From Ypsolopha sequella (Eukaryota > Arthropoda > Insecta > Lepidoptera > Ypsolophidae), in the NCBI GenBank assembly GCA_934047225.1, contig OW203986.1, positions 19,657,221 to 19,721,220 on the forward strand: 64,000 bases of DNA, in the 5' to 3' direction. Of this stretch, positions 10,031 through 21,970 are shown in pieces (the stretch's first letter is position 1; the number at the start of each line of letters is the position of its first letter). Below the pieces are notes generated by a model. It had not been told where the DNA came from. It worked only from the letters and a program-made list of their open reading frames with translations, and did no database searches. The position numbers and the translations under genes were made by a program.

Positions 10031-11274
10031 CAGGTATAGATATATACACTTTTTACACGTCAAATTTAATCTAATAAAGAAAATATATGTAATAAAATAA
10101 TAAATGTACATGAACTAAATTAAAGGTTTATTTAATTTATGTAGCAATATATTTACGATTAAAATGATAGGTAAAATATATATTATACAAGGTAAAATCC
10201 AATCAGCCGCCCGAACCCATACCGGAGACCCGGCCAGGGACCAGGAACAAGTGTTTATTATTTATTCTTTATCGGATATAAAGCATTAAGTATAATTACA
10301 AATCAAGATCCAGAAAAACTGTACAAAGGCCAGCTCATTTCTACTGAGAAATCTCTTTCAGCTAACCTGTAGGTATGCTGAAATTAAAATCATAAAAAGC
10401 TAGGCAACGTGTACAACAAATAACAATAAAGTATTTCAATAGGTAATTTTAATACAGGATCAATGAAACCATTTACTCATAGTTTATTTAAACGCTGTTG
10501 TTAATATAATAATAACCTGCTTATTAAAGAAAAACAATATATCAAAAGAAGTATATATTTATTTCGTTGGAAGAATTAGTCTGTTTTTTTAAACCGGTTA
10601 ACGTGATCAATGGATCCAAAAAAAATTCACATGAACTCGAATACTCGTTGAAACTTTTAGGGTCGTGCATTTGTACGAAAGCGTTATGAAATCTTCCCCC
10701 TAAATAGTTCTGGTACGACATATGAGTGTGCCCGGTATTGGTCCTGATCCCACCACTTGTCCTGGGTGGCATGATTGAGGCCCTCCTTGTCTGTGAGCGA
10801 CAGACAACCTGTGTGTCCTGCTGCTAATTACATCATAAAGGGGAGAGTGAATTAACGTATGATATGTGGAATTGTCCCAACATATCCGGACTTTCGGCCT
10901 TCCGTCCAGACTTTTTCCAGCTTTTTAATTTCTCCAGATTTTCGCATTAAATTACAAAAAAATATAAGTCTTCAATCTTTACTAAACTACATACAACTAG
11001 TTTTACTCAAACGCACTCCTTACTGCACCCTCTATCCCTGTAAAACTTGCGCTACTGCATTAAAAATACCCGGACTTTTTTTGGAATGTCCGGTTTTTTG
11101 TCAGGATTTTTCAAATTTTGAAATTATAATCCTATGTGCAATGCTATGCGCTACCCGGCACCTTGCCATGTCACTCTGTATCCCTCTTTATTTTTATTGT
11201 CTAAAATACTAGAATGACATATCCCTAAGTGGGTGTTATGTTAGAGGTGTTTCAGAGTGTAGGCTGTCGATATT
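10031..11274. other. Intergenic, nothing recognised
   Basis: The stretch is AT-rich with a slightly GC-richer patch at 10700-10830. A 76-residue minus frame (10772-10542) has no recognisable domain and I do not call it a gene. Confidence 0.35.
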
Positions 11275-11612
11275 AGTCAACACCCGTACTCCCTCTTTTC
11301 ACCTACGGTTTTTACGTCCCAACGTGATAGGGGGTGAGTACTATCACTTACTTCGGGTACAAAAACACTCTTTTTACGGCACGTAGGTTTACCTCGCAGC
11401 GTTTTGCTTCAACGTTCAGCATACAAAATACTATGCACAAATCACGACGAGAAAAAAAATTACTTGTCGTCACACTGGTGTGACAAGCTGGTGGAACAAA
11501 GAGTCGGGAATGACAAATTCCGAAAACCTCATTGGCGCAAGCTAAACCGGGTAGAATTGAACCCAGGTCTCCAGATTGTGAGTTCGGCGGTCCACGTACT
11601 ATCCTACCTATA
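11275..11612 (-). mobile_element. tRNA-derived SINE, diverged copy, minus orientation (copy 2)
   Basis: It shares TTTTTACGTCCCAACGTGAT and the ACTTCGGGTACAAAAACACT region with the other copies. Near its right end is a complement of a B box (GAATTGAACCCAGG). It is much more diverged than the other three copies. Confidence 0.65.
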
Positions 11613-11641
11613 TCGCTGTAATGAACCGAGCCTGCAACGTA

Positions 11642-11796
11642 CAGTACTCCCAAAGTAATAATGCGCATACAAATCTATAGCCGAGCGACCGGACGTACCA
11701 CGTGACCGTATTGATTGTATAGAAAGTGTAAGGAAATACGAACTTTGCCGAACAGTGGCGAAGATTTGTATGTGCATTATTACTTTGGGAGCACTA
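11642..11796. mobile_element. TA-flanked inverted-repeat element, 155 bp
   Basis: The ends CAGTACTCCCAAAGTAATAA and the complement of TTATTACTTTGGGAGCACTA are inverted repeats of about 36 bases, and TA lies at each edge (11640-11641 and 11797-11798). TA duplication and a CAGT-type start fit a non-autonomous Tc1/mariner-like element. Confidence 0.8.
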
Positions 11797-11834
11797 TACA
11801 GCATACATTAGTGTCCGTTCACACAGACTGGCTC

Positions 11835-12005
11835 GGAGAGCAGAGCAGATTTTGATAGCGTTTAATATAGAATTTTGGATAATTGAAATAAGGTTTATAT
11901 TTACGTTTCACTACTTTTGTTATATAAGAATATAACGAAAAATATAAAATATAACGTTTAATCTGATATATATCAAATGCGATCGAAATCTGCTCTGCTC
12001 TGAAA
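11835..12005. mobile_element. Near-palindromic miniature element
   Basis: The left arm GAGAGCAGAGCAGATTTTGA and the right arm TCGAAATCTGCTCTGCTCTG are inverted copies. The interior is AT-rich with GTTATATAAGAATATAAC-type internal symmetry. Confidence 0.75.
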
Positions 12006-12199
12006 CGATGATACAGATTATACAGGATAAGGGTAGCTACTAGATACGTTATAGTTACAAGAAAATGGCTTTTGGAAACGAACCCTAACTCTTAGAGCAT
12101 TTTATTTATGAGATTTTGGAATAAATTTACGTACAGTCATCGAGAAAAATGGCAATTTTCATTTTTATTTCATATTGTTTGGTTCTCTTACTGATTTGA

Positions 12200-12510
12200 A
12201 ACATAAGTTTATATGGGGTCAACCGAAGTTAGGTTATAAGAACTCCCAGGAAACCCAAAATAAGATTCCCATACATTTCCTTACAGAGTATGTGTGGTTT
12301 AAAATATCGACTACGGGATCATTGCGACCTGAAAGAATATGTAGTGATAGAAAAAGGAATGCTTCGGTGGTTTGAGCACGCAGAAAGGATGAATGAAAGT
12401 AGAGTGACGAAAAAAATTTATGGTGCGCAAGTTGAAGCTAGAGCTCGACCAGGCCGCCCTAAAAGGACGTATGCTCACCAAATTGGCGACATACTGAAGA
12501 AGGGCAAAAT
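12200..12510 (+). pseudogene. Non-LTR retrotransposon remnant, RT C-terminal tail
   Basis: The frame at 12290-12541 reads EKGMLRWFEHAERMNESRVT, then KKIYGAQVEARARPGRPKRT and YAHQIGDILKKGK. The GMLRWFGHVERM...GRPRRTW pattern is the tail of endonuclease-reverse transcriptase proteins of insect non-LTR elements. The frame is broken upstream, and a palindromic element interrupts its 3' end. Confidence 0.78.
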
Positions 12511-12614
12511 GTCATCGCAAAGTTTCCAGTGGTTTTTGTAAATTAGAATTTTAAAGCTTTAAATTTAAAAATTCAAATTTACAGAAACCAATGGAAAGTT
12601 TGCTATAGCCACAT
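12510..12614. mobile_element. Short palindromic element (related to 27670-27876)
   Basis: The arm ATCGCAAAGTTTCCAGTGG is mirrored by CCAATGGAAAGTTTGC. The arm GCAAAGTTTCCATTGGTTTC recurs inside the TTAA-flanked element at 27670-27876. Confidence 0.75.
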
Positions 12615-13204
12615 AGACAATACGTATACATAAGTAATAAGGTTTTGTTGAGGAACTATTGAGTAAATTTTAAATATAAATAAATCGCTCTTAACATCTA
12701 TGTTTATGTCGAACTAAAAACCGTGAAATTTGAGTAATATCTCAACAACAAACCCCCTCAAATACGTAAATTTAACCGTTTTTTGCCAAAAATGTAGCCG
12801 AATGCGCTTTTATTGTTTTAAATAAAATCAAAAAATTAATACAAGTCAAACATCGAAAATGTTATTTAGATTAATAATAACCAAAAATAATGTTTGAAAA
12901 CGTCCACAGTCTTGCCAAAATGTGATTTCTCTTGGAATAAGTTTTCAATTTTGCACCGGCGGCGACGAAATAGGCACGATTGTATTGTCCTCGCAAGTTT
13001 CAAAGAGCGTGCACCTTATAGCAAAATAAAACAGGATGACATTTGGCCACGCCTACAACTAAGTTGATCGGGTCATGACGACCATCCTAAACGAAAGTTG
13101 CGGAAAATACCAGCTATTTCATAGAAAATATTAATACCAGCCAAAATATATGTCATAACTTTTTTTGTATTGTCAGAAAGTCAAATTAGATATTTCTCGG
13201 CAAT
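12615..13204. other. Intergenic, nothing recognised
   Basis: AT-rich sequence with a GC-richer patch near 12950-13090. There is no ORF with recognisable features. Confidence 0.35.
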
Positions 13205-13735
13205 CCGTACCTTAAAATAAAAAAACGGAACCCTTATAGGATTACTTTGTTGTCCGTCTGTCCGTCCGTCCGTCTGTCTGTCGATCAAGACCCTTTAGCT
13301 CTGGCCCCGTATGTGATATCAAGTTGAAACTGATACCTCTTACAGAATACCGTCTACAGCCCCATGGTGCTGTAAAAAAATCAGGCTTCTAACACAAGGC
13401 GTAAAAAAGTTATTACACTTTACATAATCAATTTCATACAAATTTTTGACACTCGCAAGAGAATCACTTTCAGTTGACTTAGAAACTTGAAATTTCGTTT
13501 ACAAGTAGGTATCATAGCACACAAATAAGAAAAAATCTAAAAATTACAAATATTTAATTATCAACTTAATTAGACCATAGAGTGCAATAAATCGTAAGTG
13601 TTAAGTTAAGTTGGACCTTAATAACTGCAAGTTGAATTATTACCATAACGTTTTTAGGGTTTCCAACCTGTATTGTGTGGCGGTACGGAACTCTTTGTGC
13701 GAGAGTCCGACTCGCACTTGGCCGGTTTATTAATT
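13205..13735 (+). repeat. Longest copy of the GGTTCCGTACC dispersed repeat
   Basis: It begins CCGTACCTTAAAATAAAA and continues through a TCCG/TCTG pyrimidine run (13251-13285). A segment with AGTTATTACACTTTACATAA recurs as a tandem pair at 49837-50165. It ends GTACGGAACTC...GAGTCCGACTCGCACTTGGC. Its ends correspond to 46897-47182, so both may be full-length copies of one family. Confidence 0.7.
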
Positions 13736-13882
13736 TGAGTTCTCATTAAAACTATGGTGGTGGGAGAAATTTAGAGCGCGCTCTTTACACTTTGCTTACC
13801 TTACTTAGTCTATAACTGAACTGATTAAATCTATAATAATAAGCATAGGTTTATTTATATAGCCCCAAACCAACAGGCTAAT

Positions 13883-13935
13883 GTTTGCAACCAACGATAT
13901 TATAAGCCCATATATTGGGCTTATAATATCCTTGT
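13883..13935. other. Perfect 15-bp inverted repeat between short direct repeats
   Basis: GATATTATAAGCCCA and TGGGCTTATAATATC flank a 5-base centre (13896-13930). The hairpin sits between two copies of GTTTGCAAC. It could be a small transposon relic or a replication-slippage product. Confidence 0.6.
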
Positions 13936-14243
13936 TTGCAACAGAAAAACTCTCAAGCCTCATTGATCGAATGTCATTCACTGAACATTGTTTTCTGAAA
14001 GCTTCAAATGAAAGATAATACGTGAGCTCGGAGGCTTTTCAGTTAAATTTTATTTGATTGCGAGGTGAGTGTCACTCGAGCAGTGATTGATGTATACTGT
14101 CCGCACCCCACCCCGTCGCTGTTTGAACGAACATTATGTTAGGTACTTCCCAGTGTAGCGTAATCACTATTACAGTGATTGCTACCTCGTTGATTTAAAC
14201 CAATCAGTGCGGTTTCACAATTTTATCGATCTTGTGACTTATA

Positions 14244-14483
14244 CAGGTGTTAAGATGATGTTGTGGAAGCCGGAAACTGGCGATAGAACTCGTACACACG
14301 AACTACTTTTCGTGAAAAAAGAAATGAGAAATCGAGAAAAAAAAAACACTGGTCTCATACATTTTGGTCGGGTAGATATGTAACTTTTCTATGGAACAGC
14401 TGATTTATTTTCGATATTTGAGTGTTGTCTCCATAGTACTATCACCATCAGTTTCCGACTTCCGCAACTTCATTAACACCTAG
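14244..14483. mobile_element. Inverted-repeat miniature element, about 240 bp
   Basis: The left end ACAGGTGTTAAGATGATGTT with GGAAGCCGGAAACTGG is mirrored by CCAGTTTCCGACTTCCGCAA-like sequence ending TTAACACCTAGT. The interior has no ORF. Confidence 0.75.
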
Positions 14484-16229
14484 TATATGACTTTCTTGAC
14501 GAAATATCCTAAAAGCCCCTGACAATAGGTGCTTGACATAGCTTGCGTCTTGCGTCCAACATTTCTGATATAATTTTAGACAAATTAGCACAAGTATAAC
14601 ACACATCTACACTTACCTCCACGCCTACAAAACAACGCAACAAAAATATTGAATATATTTATACAGTATAGGTATATATATTTTCATCCCATCTATTCGA
14701 AAAACGATTGGTCATTTATATAAGTGGGACCAAAGTAGGTATTTTCTTCAAGAGACTTTCATAGAGGGCAGTAATGAGTTTTGTATTAGGAACATGAATG
14801 TTGCTTGTCACTGGCATCCACGCGCCAAAAACTCCTTATAGCACTGAACGGATATCATTCACAGTGTAATTTAAACAGCAAATAATTTGAAAAATGAGTT
14901 CGTCAAGTAATGAAACCATTATATTAACATTCGAAAGTATAAGAATAGACGCATTAAATGTGATGTAGAATATATCCTAAATACCAAGAAAAGGAAGGAA
15001 ATTCTAGAGTTGTATCTAAAATTAATCTTTCTCATAGATGGGATGAAAAGTAGTAACTCACTCGGCCGCAAAATTATTTTTCCTCTGGCGCTAGAATTCT
15101 TCGCTCCACTCTGGATTCAAAATAGCGCCCTCGCCGTAAATGCCAATGGATCAGCAATCAGCTGCTGCCAGTGGCCGTTTAACAACTACGGTGAAAAATA
15201 AATATGTTTTATTTATTAAATCATTTACAATAACTAAGATACAATGAGACCCTGGTTTTTAAGTTAAAGGTAACCTAAGATTCAGGGATCTCGCGCTTCC
15301 TTCCGGAAGTTCCTCACAATTTATCTTATTCAACAAATAAAACCAAGATCCAACAGAGACGCTGAAAAGAACGAAAGAAAAAAATATTGAAAAAATAAAA
15401 ATATATGTAACTAAGACTAAATGGCTGTGTGTGTGTGGGGTGAGTGTATGTGAACGCCGCGTCGTCGTCCTAAAAATGACACTCGACTTGAAAATGCTGA
15501 AATTTTATCAGTAAAACAGTTGGCATAAAGTTAACAATAATGAAATGTATATGTTAAAGCTGTTATTTAATAAAAATGTAGTATGTCAGCTCACGCCAGT
15601 TTTAATAATGTTAAAGTTATTATTGCTTGTTTTCATTCACATGTTTGCGGAAACTAAAATTCTGAATAAATTACATAGTCCTACATTGGCAAATCGAAGG
15701 TTGTTTATCTTGAGCGTTGACCGGTAAACCCGGGAAGGCTAGCATTAATTATTAAATCCTCTAAGCTTCGCTACACATAGCAACAGTGTTACGAAATCAA
15801 CAACGTTCGTTGACAGCACAGATCACCATGACAGATAATTTTTCACACATACCCGTAATCAAATTCAAAGCAACTTCGTTTAGTTACTAACTTTTTATTG
15901 TTTCTATTGTACGATGTTACTTTAAGACGAATGGATACGCCAACTGCAATTTGGACCTGTCTTTGAAGGCCTACTCCTCCCACACGAGTGGTCCAAAAAC
16001 TTTCATAAAAATATATGATAGGCATTATAAAGTCAAAAATAATTTTTAAGTTTCATAAACTGTTTTTCTATTGTAAGTTTTGACAAAAAAAATCGAAAGT
16101 CATCGAAAGTTTCACATCATTAACACAATAATTCTCATACTCCTTCCAAACGCCTAAAGCGATTTTAATTATTATTTCACCAAATTATAGGCAATTTTTA
16201 GATCTCCAAAATTTAAGTGCAAAATTTTT
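14484..16229. other. Intergenic, nothing firmly recognised
   Basis: A possible retroposon tail (TGTTTTATTTATTAAATC) lies near 15203-15310. Several 60-residue frames lack domain features. Confidence 0.35.
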
Positions 16230-16425
16230 TTTCCGTTCATGGCGTCCATGTGAAAAGTATTATTTTCACCAATTTTGCGCTAGCCGGGAGACGCAGTGGT
16301 TGTCGTAACAGCCACTTTTCAAGGCACGCTGAAATGAACATTATTTCAATGTCGTTTCCGTTGATATTTGTACCGGCACACATCGAGTTGCTTATTTAGC
16401 GTGGTCATACGCCTTAAGGAATAAC
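16230..16425 (+). repeat. Dispersed repeat, copy A (pairs with 28015-28208)
   Basis: Shared landmarks in the same order are AAAGTATTATTTT, TTTTGCGCT, AACAGCCACTTTTCAA, GCTGAAATGAAC, TGTCGTTTCCG, ACACATCGAG and CGCCTTAAGG. The two copies are about 75% alike by eye. Confidence 0.75.
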
Positions 16426-17744
16426 AATTATTTACAAATAAAAGATACAATTTCTTTTTTATATTATAGTTTCACAATTTTACAGGGAAAATTAATCTTA
16501 ATATGACACTGTTATGAAATCTACTAAAATAAATTGGTGACAGGTCTACACTTACGTCTTTTAGCTTGTAGCCCTTTAAACCATAATCAATAATGTAGTA
16601 TTTCAGCTAGTGTGAGGCTGAAGTTTCAGATAAAATGGTCGTATATATTTATTGACTGAAATTATTTTCTTGATCTCTGATCTTGACTTCTATTTTTGCG
16701 AGTCTTCGTTGACGTAACAAAATATATTTTATTTAAATAACCAATTTTTGCTTTTATATAAAGTGACTGTTTTGTAACATTTTATATTGAATGATTAGGT
16801 CGCGTTGCCAAAGTTGTAATTGTGCTTCGTTGATCATTCTTTTGCTTCGTAATATCTTTCGGTAGCTGTAGCTTCATTTTTCTCGTCAGTAGAAATTATT
16901 TCATGAATTTTGAACTTACGTTTTTATAGTTTTGTGAAAGAATCATCAAAATCGCTTCAAGCCTTCGGAAGGAGTAAGAGAATTCTTGCAAGAACCATAG
17001 GAAACTTTCGATAATTTTCGATATTTTCCAGTCAAAAAATATATTAACTCACATTTTATTTTTGATATGAATAAAAATAGTTGTAGCTGTTCTTTTTATA
17101 TATATTAGCCTTCTACTATTTATAGTTGTAAGAAAGCAAACTTTATATTTTGCGAAATATTTCGACCGTCATGCTTTTATTTTTGAGTATTTTATGCTAT
17201 CTGTGTATTTCTTTTTGTATTTGGACCACCCTTATAGAAGGAGCAGTCCTTGAAAGACCGCTCTAATCAGTGAACGAAAGAAACATAGAAGTCTGATTAG
17301 AACTGAAAATGACTCCACGATAAAGTGTGTTGAACATAATTTTGTATGGCAACGACGGCTCTAATAGCATTTTTTTTTTTTATTTGAAAATGTTGTTATT
17401 TTATACATCAAGTTGTAAATGAATGGGCACACAAGCTTGAAACACGCTTTTCGAATCAATTCGACTAATGAAGACCCCATACCGAGGGTCGAAATATATC
17501 GAGTAATAATTTTTTTTTATTGTTTCAATCTTAAGTTGTGCGTTGCGTAGTGGACACGAATCGTTCCTCTTAGCAAAATATCAGCATCGCACTGCAACCG
17601 TGTTTCAGTTTGATGATCACGTAACTCTTAATGGTGGAAGTTACAAATTATATCAAAATACATAGTTTTATGTGAACGCTGAAAAGGTGACGAATTGCGA
17701 AAACGGAAGGCACTAGGGCAAACGTAATTTATCCGGCTAACAAA
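16426..17744. other. AT-rich intergenic sequence
   Basis: I see no gene or clear mobile element. A GGGTCGAAATATATCGAG fragment near 17487 resembles the hairpin flank at 5384-5437. Confidence 0.35.
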
Positions 17745-17985
17745 CCCTAATGGGTTCCACCTTCCCAGAAAGCAATGGTACCGCCTGAACAGGCTAAGAA
17801 CTGGTCACGGACGCTGCAACTTCTTCCGGAATAAATAGGGCTGGAATAGGAGATGTGAATGTGATTTTGAATTGAAGACCAGACCATGGACCACATAACA
17901 CAACGTTTCCCTGGCAACCCCGATGAGCTTTTTGAGCTTAAGTCTGACGTGGCCAAGTGGCTGAAAATTTTTATGTGGATATATA
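17745..17985 (+). pseudogene. Non-LTR retrotransposon remnant, C-terminal end
   Basis: Broken frames read NRLRTGHGRCNFF and then, after a shift, EDQTMDHITQRFPGNPDELF and ELKSDVAKWLKIF. The RLRTGxGRC...QTMDHI...WL order is the C-terminus of a known insect non-LTR type. Stops and frameshifts show that it is dead. Confidence 0.7.
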
Positions 17986-18003
17986 AATGCATCACCATAA
18001 GGA

Positions 18004-18130
18004 CAGTCCATAACGTAACAGATGGCTCACTTCAATGTAGTTACCAAGATCGGGATAGCCGACCAGTTTCAGCAAATAAAGACTGCCTTCTTCAAGGCGA
18101 GTGAAGATGTTTACGTGATGTCGTTGTGCC
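18004..18130 (+). repeat. Dispersed repeat (pairs with 57065-57200)
   Basis: Both copies contain GGCTCAC, GATCGGGAWAGCCGAC, AGTTTCAGCA, AGACTGCCTTC and GGCGAGTGAAGA in the same order. Here it directly follows the retrotransposon remnant and may be its untranslated tail or a SINE made from it. Confidence 0.7.
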
Positions 18131-18289
18131 TCACTCAGCTAAGTGAAACTTGTTGACTATTCCGAACATAATTATTATTGTGAGAATTTTAGGTTTGTCC
18201 TAATTTTCATTATTACGGCTTCCTCACTGCATTCCAAACTGCATTGCATTGCACAAGGCGGAAACTGCTATAGAGGCGAAAGCAGTCTT

Positions 18290-19040
18290 GCCTTGGAACC
18301 TTCATCGACATCGAGGGTGCGTTTGACAAAACCACTTTCCCTAGCATAATGCACGGGTTCTAGAAGCATGGTGTACACGAGTTAGTAATTAAATGGGTCA
18401 CCAATATGCTTAGCAAATGCGCCGCAAACATCGAAACTTCAGAGCAAACACGCTGCCAAGTGACAAGGGGATTGCCTCAAGGACGACTGCTGTCACCGCT
18501 ACTCTGGATAGCGCTCATCAACGAACTTCTTGTAGAGCTAAACAAGGACGGTTTTCTTACGGTTAGCTATGCCAACTTTCTTCATTATGACATCCAGTCA
18601 ATTCCAGTCTTTTCGAAAGGACACTTTGCAGCAAGATGCAATTAGCATTGCGGAAAGTCGGTAGGCAGAATCTATCCGTAAATCCACAGACAACTGAATT
18701 TATCTTATTCATCAAAAATAAAAAGTTAAGTCAACTAAAACTTCCTACGTTACTTGGTACACAGCTAAATCTCAGTAAGGAGGTAAAATATCTTGGGGTC
18801 TGACTTCATGACAAACTATTGTGGGGAAAGCAGGTGGAACACATAGTAAAGAAGACAACTGACAAACTATAGCAGTGCACGCAAGATATAGGTACGGACT
18901 GGGAACTTACAACCAAGCTCTGCAAATGGCTGTACACAGTAGTGGTAAAACCAAGAACCTTACAACAACTACTACTAGTAACAACTTTACTAGTAACAAC
19001 CGGGAACAAACTTCAAAGACTAGCATGCATACTAATCGGC
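18290..19040 (+). pseudogene. Non-LTR reverse transcriptase remnant
   Basis: Pieces in shifting frames read FIDIEGAFDKTTFPSI, TRGLPQGRLLSPLLWIALIN (RT motif B), GFLTVSYAN (the YADD box changed to YANF), KEVKYLGV, and LQRLACILIGSGVNRT. This is the order of palm, YxDD box and thumb in insect non-LTR elements with the LDIEGAFD signature. Stops, shifts and loss of the catalytic aspartates make it inactive. Confidence 0.8.
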
Positions 19041-19190
19041 AGTGGCGTGAACAGAACTTTTTGCTGGAAAAGCAAACAATTGGTCAAGAACAACAATAAA
19101 AAAAATATGAAAAAATTTAAATATCACTTTGAAAAAAAAAAATTGTAGGACGCCAGGGTAGACAATGTCTACCCTAGAGTGAAAATTTAA
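19041..19190. mobile_element. Half-copy of the 9676-9937 palindromic element
   Basis: It reads AGAACTTTTTGCTGGAAAAG, then CACTTTGAAAAAAAAAAA and GGGTAGACAATGTCTACCCT. The centre is an even better palindrome than in the full copy. The second arm is missing. Confidence 0.8.
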
Positions 19191-19625
19191 GGACTATTCC
19201 GTTTCTCAAAGCACAAACGATTTCATAATACATGTTCACATAAAACTAAAATAACACGGCGTAAACGACATAAATCCGGTTAGCCGAAACGTCACGATCC
19301 CGATAAAGCAATACCTAGCGCCCCTTTCATACGACATTAGCTACATTAGTGACGGCACATTTCCTAACAATCTGCAGGCAGTTGTGCGCTCGTGTGTGAA
19401 TCCTAAGATACAGTGTCACCTCATTTCCGCGCGCGAGCGGTTAATACGCCGACGTGAACACGAAACTAGTAATGAAGACAAGGCGCGTGTTTAAGGGGGG
19501 TCAAGGAGGTCATGATCACCCCTCTAAAGTTGATTTGAATAAAAAATAATACTAATATTGTTAATTGGAACCATGTATAGTTCGCGAAATATTATTTGCA
19601 CCGATAAATGTACGGTCAGGACTCT
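19191..19625. other. Intergenic, nothing recognised
   Basis: A GC-richer stretch at 19300-19500 has no recognisable ORF. Confidence 0.35.
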
Positions 19626-20109
19626 CAGGACGGCAATTCTGGCATATGCGACAATTTGCGAGGGCCGAAGGCGGGTGATTTTAAGAAGTTCTTTGTACAG
19701 AAAAGTATCAAGATTTTAAAATAAAAGCTCTTTGCGCGGATTCATAATATGTGTTTTAAGGAGTTTTACTTTGTAGAATTATCATCATACGGCATTTATC
19801 ACGCGTGTAACAAAGTCGTATGAAACATAAAGCGTGTGCAAAATATTGCGAGAATAGCCGCCCAGGACGGCAATTGTCTCACATGCGACAATTTGCGAGG
19901 GCCGAAGGCGGGTGATTTTAAAAAGTTCTTTGTACAGAAACGTAACAAAGTTTTAAAATAAAAACCTTTTGCGCGGATTCATAGCATGTGTTTACATGTC
20001 TTTTAAGGAGTTTTACTTCGTAGAATTATCATTACACGGCATTTATTACGCGAGTAACAAAGTCGTACGAAACATGAAGCGTGTGAAAAATGTTGCGAGA
20101 ATAGCCGCC
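19626..20109. repeat. Two-copy tandem duplication, units of about 237 and 247 bp
   Basis: Both copies run from CAGGACGGCAATT through GACAATTTGCGAGGGCCGAA, GGCGGGTGATTTTA and AAGGAGTTTTACTT to TTGCGAGAATAGCCGCC. Copy 2 has an extra ACATGTCTTTT. Differences are scattered, so the duplication is not very recent. Confidence 0.92.
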
Positions 20110-21068
20110 CAGGTAGGTAAAAATGCAAATTGAATAAAATATATTGTAATGAGTCTTGGTAAATTCTAATGAGTGCTAGTGTTCATCACACCTGAACCCA
20201 TGAGTGAATGTTTTTAAAACTTAATATTTATTTATTTATTTATTTTATTTACTTTAATTAAAACGGACAAACCAATTACAATAATTAAAGATAGTAACAC
20301 AAAATGGTACAATCAACTAAAATAAATAAGAATAACACATAAAGTCAGAAACAGGCCTTCACACAAAAACACAAACACTCTGACAATATTTTCTGCCATC
20401 CATCAGCAAACAGAATATTATTTTACTATTCGTACATAGCACTATTTGGGTAGTTGTAATAGCAAATAAAAATGTTACTAAGTAACTCTTTTTCTTACAA
20501 TTTACAGTTGCTTCTTAGACCATTAGAAGTATCAATACTAGATGTTCACAGTTTATACATGCCTTGTGCCTTATCGAGGTCACGTACTCTTTTATTCTTA
20601 TGTTCTCTTTTGTTCTGCAAAGTTAAGCCGAATTGGTGCAAATGATATATCCTTAACTAATAACAATACACAAATCACTAGTTAATGAGTTTTGAGTATA
20701 AAATTCATTTGATTTCGGACATGCTTTCATTTCATTTTTACTCCTAGCGTGCTGCTCCAGCTGTTTAGTCATGCCCCCCCCTGAATCAAAAGCTGTGCCC
20801 GCGCCTGATTGAAGCTGAAATGTACATTGATATTAGGTATTTGAATGTTTCAATAACTTTGACAGACCGCTCAAGTGTAAACCAGATTTGCTTGCAGTTT
20901 AATTAATAACCAATAAGCACTTGCAAAGCTATTGTTCGTTCAATGGCAAAGGAAGCACATACCTCTGTACCAAAAAATGTTGATCTGCAAACTGCTATGG
21001 TATGCTAAACTCTTATAAACCTTACTAAAAATTCTTTGGTCAATAGACCTTCGTAGATCGGGTCTCAT
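20110..21068. other. Intergenic with a retroposon tail
   Basis: A (TTTA)n run at about 20228-20252 begins a short region that reads, on the minus strand, like the 3' end of a non-LTR element. Nothing else is recognised. Confidence 0.4.
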
Positions 21069-21345
21069 TGTATACAACGTGAAACAGAAAGGTGTAACCA
21101 TATTTGAAGAGATTATTCAGTCAATGGTATAGAACATCTTTTACTATGGAACAAACCCTGTATCTCGAAAAAAAAATTTAACTGTTTCATTGAAAAATGC
21201 AATGTCGCTCAGCCGAAATGGAAGGGTAGATTTTTTTTCGAGATTTCGAGGTTGGCTCCATAGTAACTAAAAGTTGTTCTATACCATTGACTGAATAAGC
21301 TCTTCCAATATGGTTACACCTTTCTGTTACACATTGTATATAACT
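21069..21345. mobile_element. Near-palindromic element, about 277 bp
   Basis: Arms of about 110 bases mirror each other. Left landmarks are GAAACAGAAAGGTGTAACC, TATTCAGTCAATGGTATAGA, ACTATGGA and TCTCGAAAAAAAAA. The right arm ends GGTTACACCTTTCTGTTAC. The outer TGTATAC/GTATATA flanks extend the symmetry. No ORF is present. Confidence 0.88.
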
Positions 21346-21832
21346 CAGCGCAAAGATATCTTAACGCACCCGTCATCAGCTGTAGTTGATGATTGCGATA
21401 TCTTTTACGTCTTAATAAAATTTCTACTTTGAAAGCTTTGCCAAAAATCTTATCAATAGACAGGTGTTTGTAGTAAAATGTACCACCACTGTTGGTATAT
21501 TTAAAATTCTTGTGTAAACTCACGTTGTAGCGGTAAATTTTCATTGCTTTCCTCGGACGGAGTATCACAATAAAACTGCATATCGATTCTGATCACACCC
21601 GTTCCAATATTCAGATGCGACACCTGAGACATGCCGCTTTCAAATATGTTTATTATATTGCACTCTACTCCGTAAATGGAACCGACGCTATTTATGCTTT
21701 ATTTGCCGATGATTTATAAACACTTTGTATTTAAATAGAGAACGTGGTGTAAATCATAATGATATTTTTAGTCTATTACTTTATTATATCAATTAATAGC
21801 GAAGTGTAACATTGATAAAGCAACTTGATAGA
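21346..21832. other. Intergenic, nothing recognised
   Basis: AT-rich sequence just beyond the 3' end of the retrotransposon. Confidence 0.35.
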
Positions 21833-21970
21833 TTTATTTATTTATTTATTTATTTTTATTTAGAACCTTAGCCTACTAACAGTGACTTTCACCAACTCGT
21901 AAGCTAAGTTATTAATACATTAATAAATTTTAACAAAGATTTTAACACAATTTTAACACTTATGAACTAA

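Noticed and set aside
10542..10772. 76-residue minus-strand frame near a GC-richer patch
   Set aside because: No domain, no splice partners found, and neighbouring frames look equally plausible.
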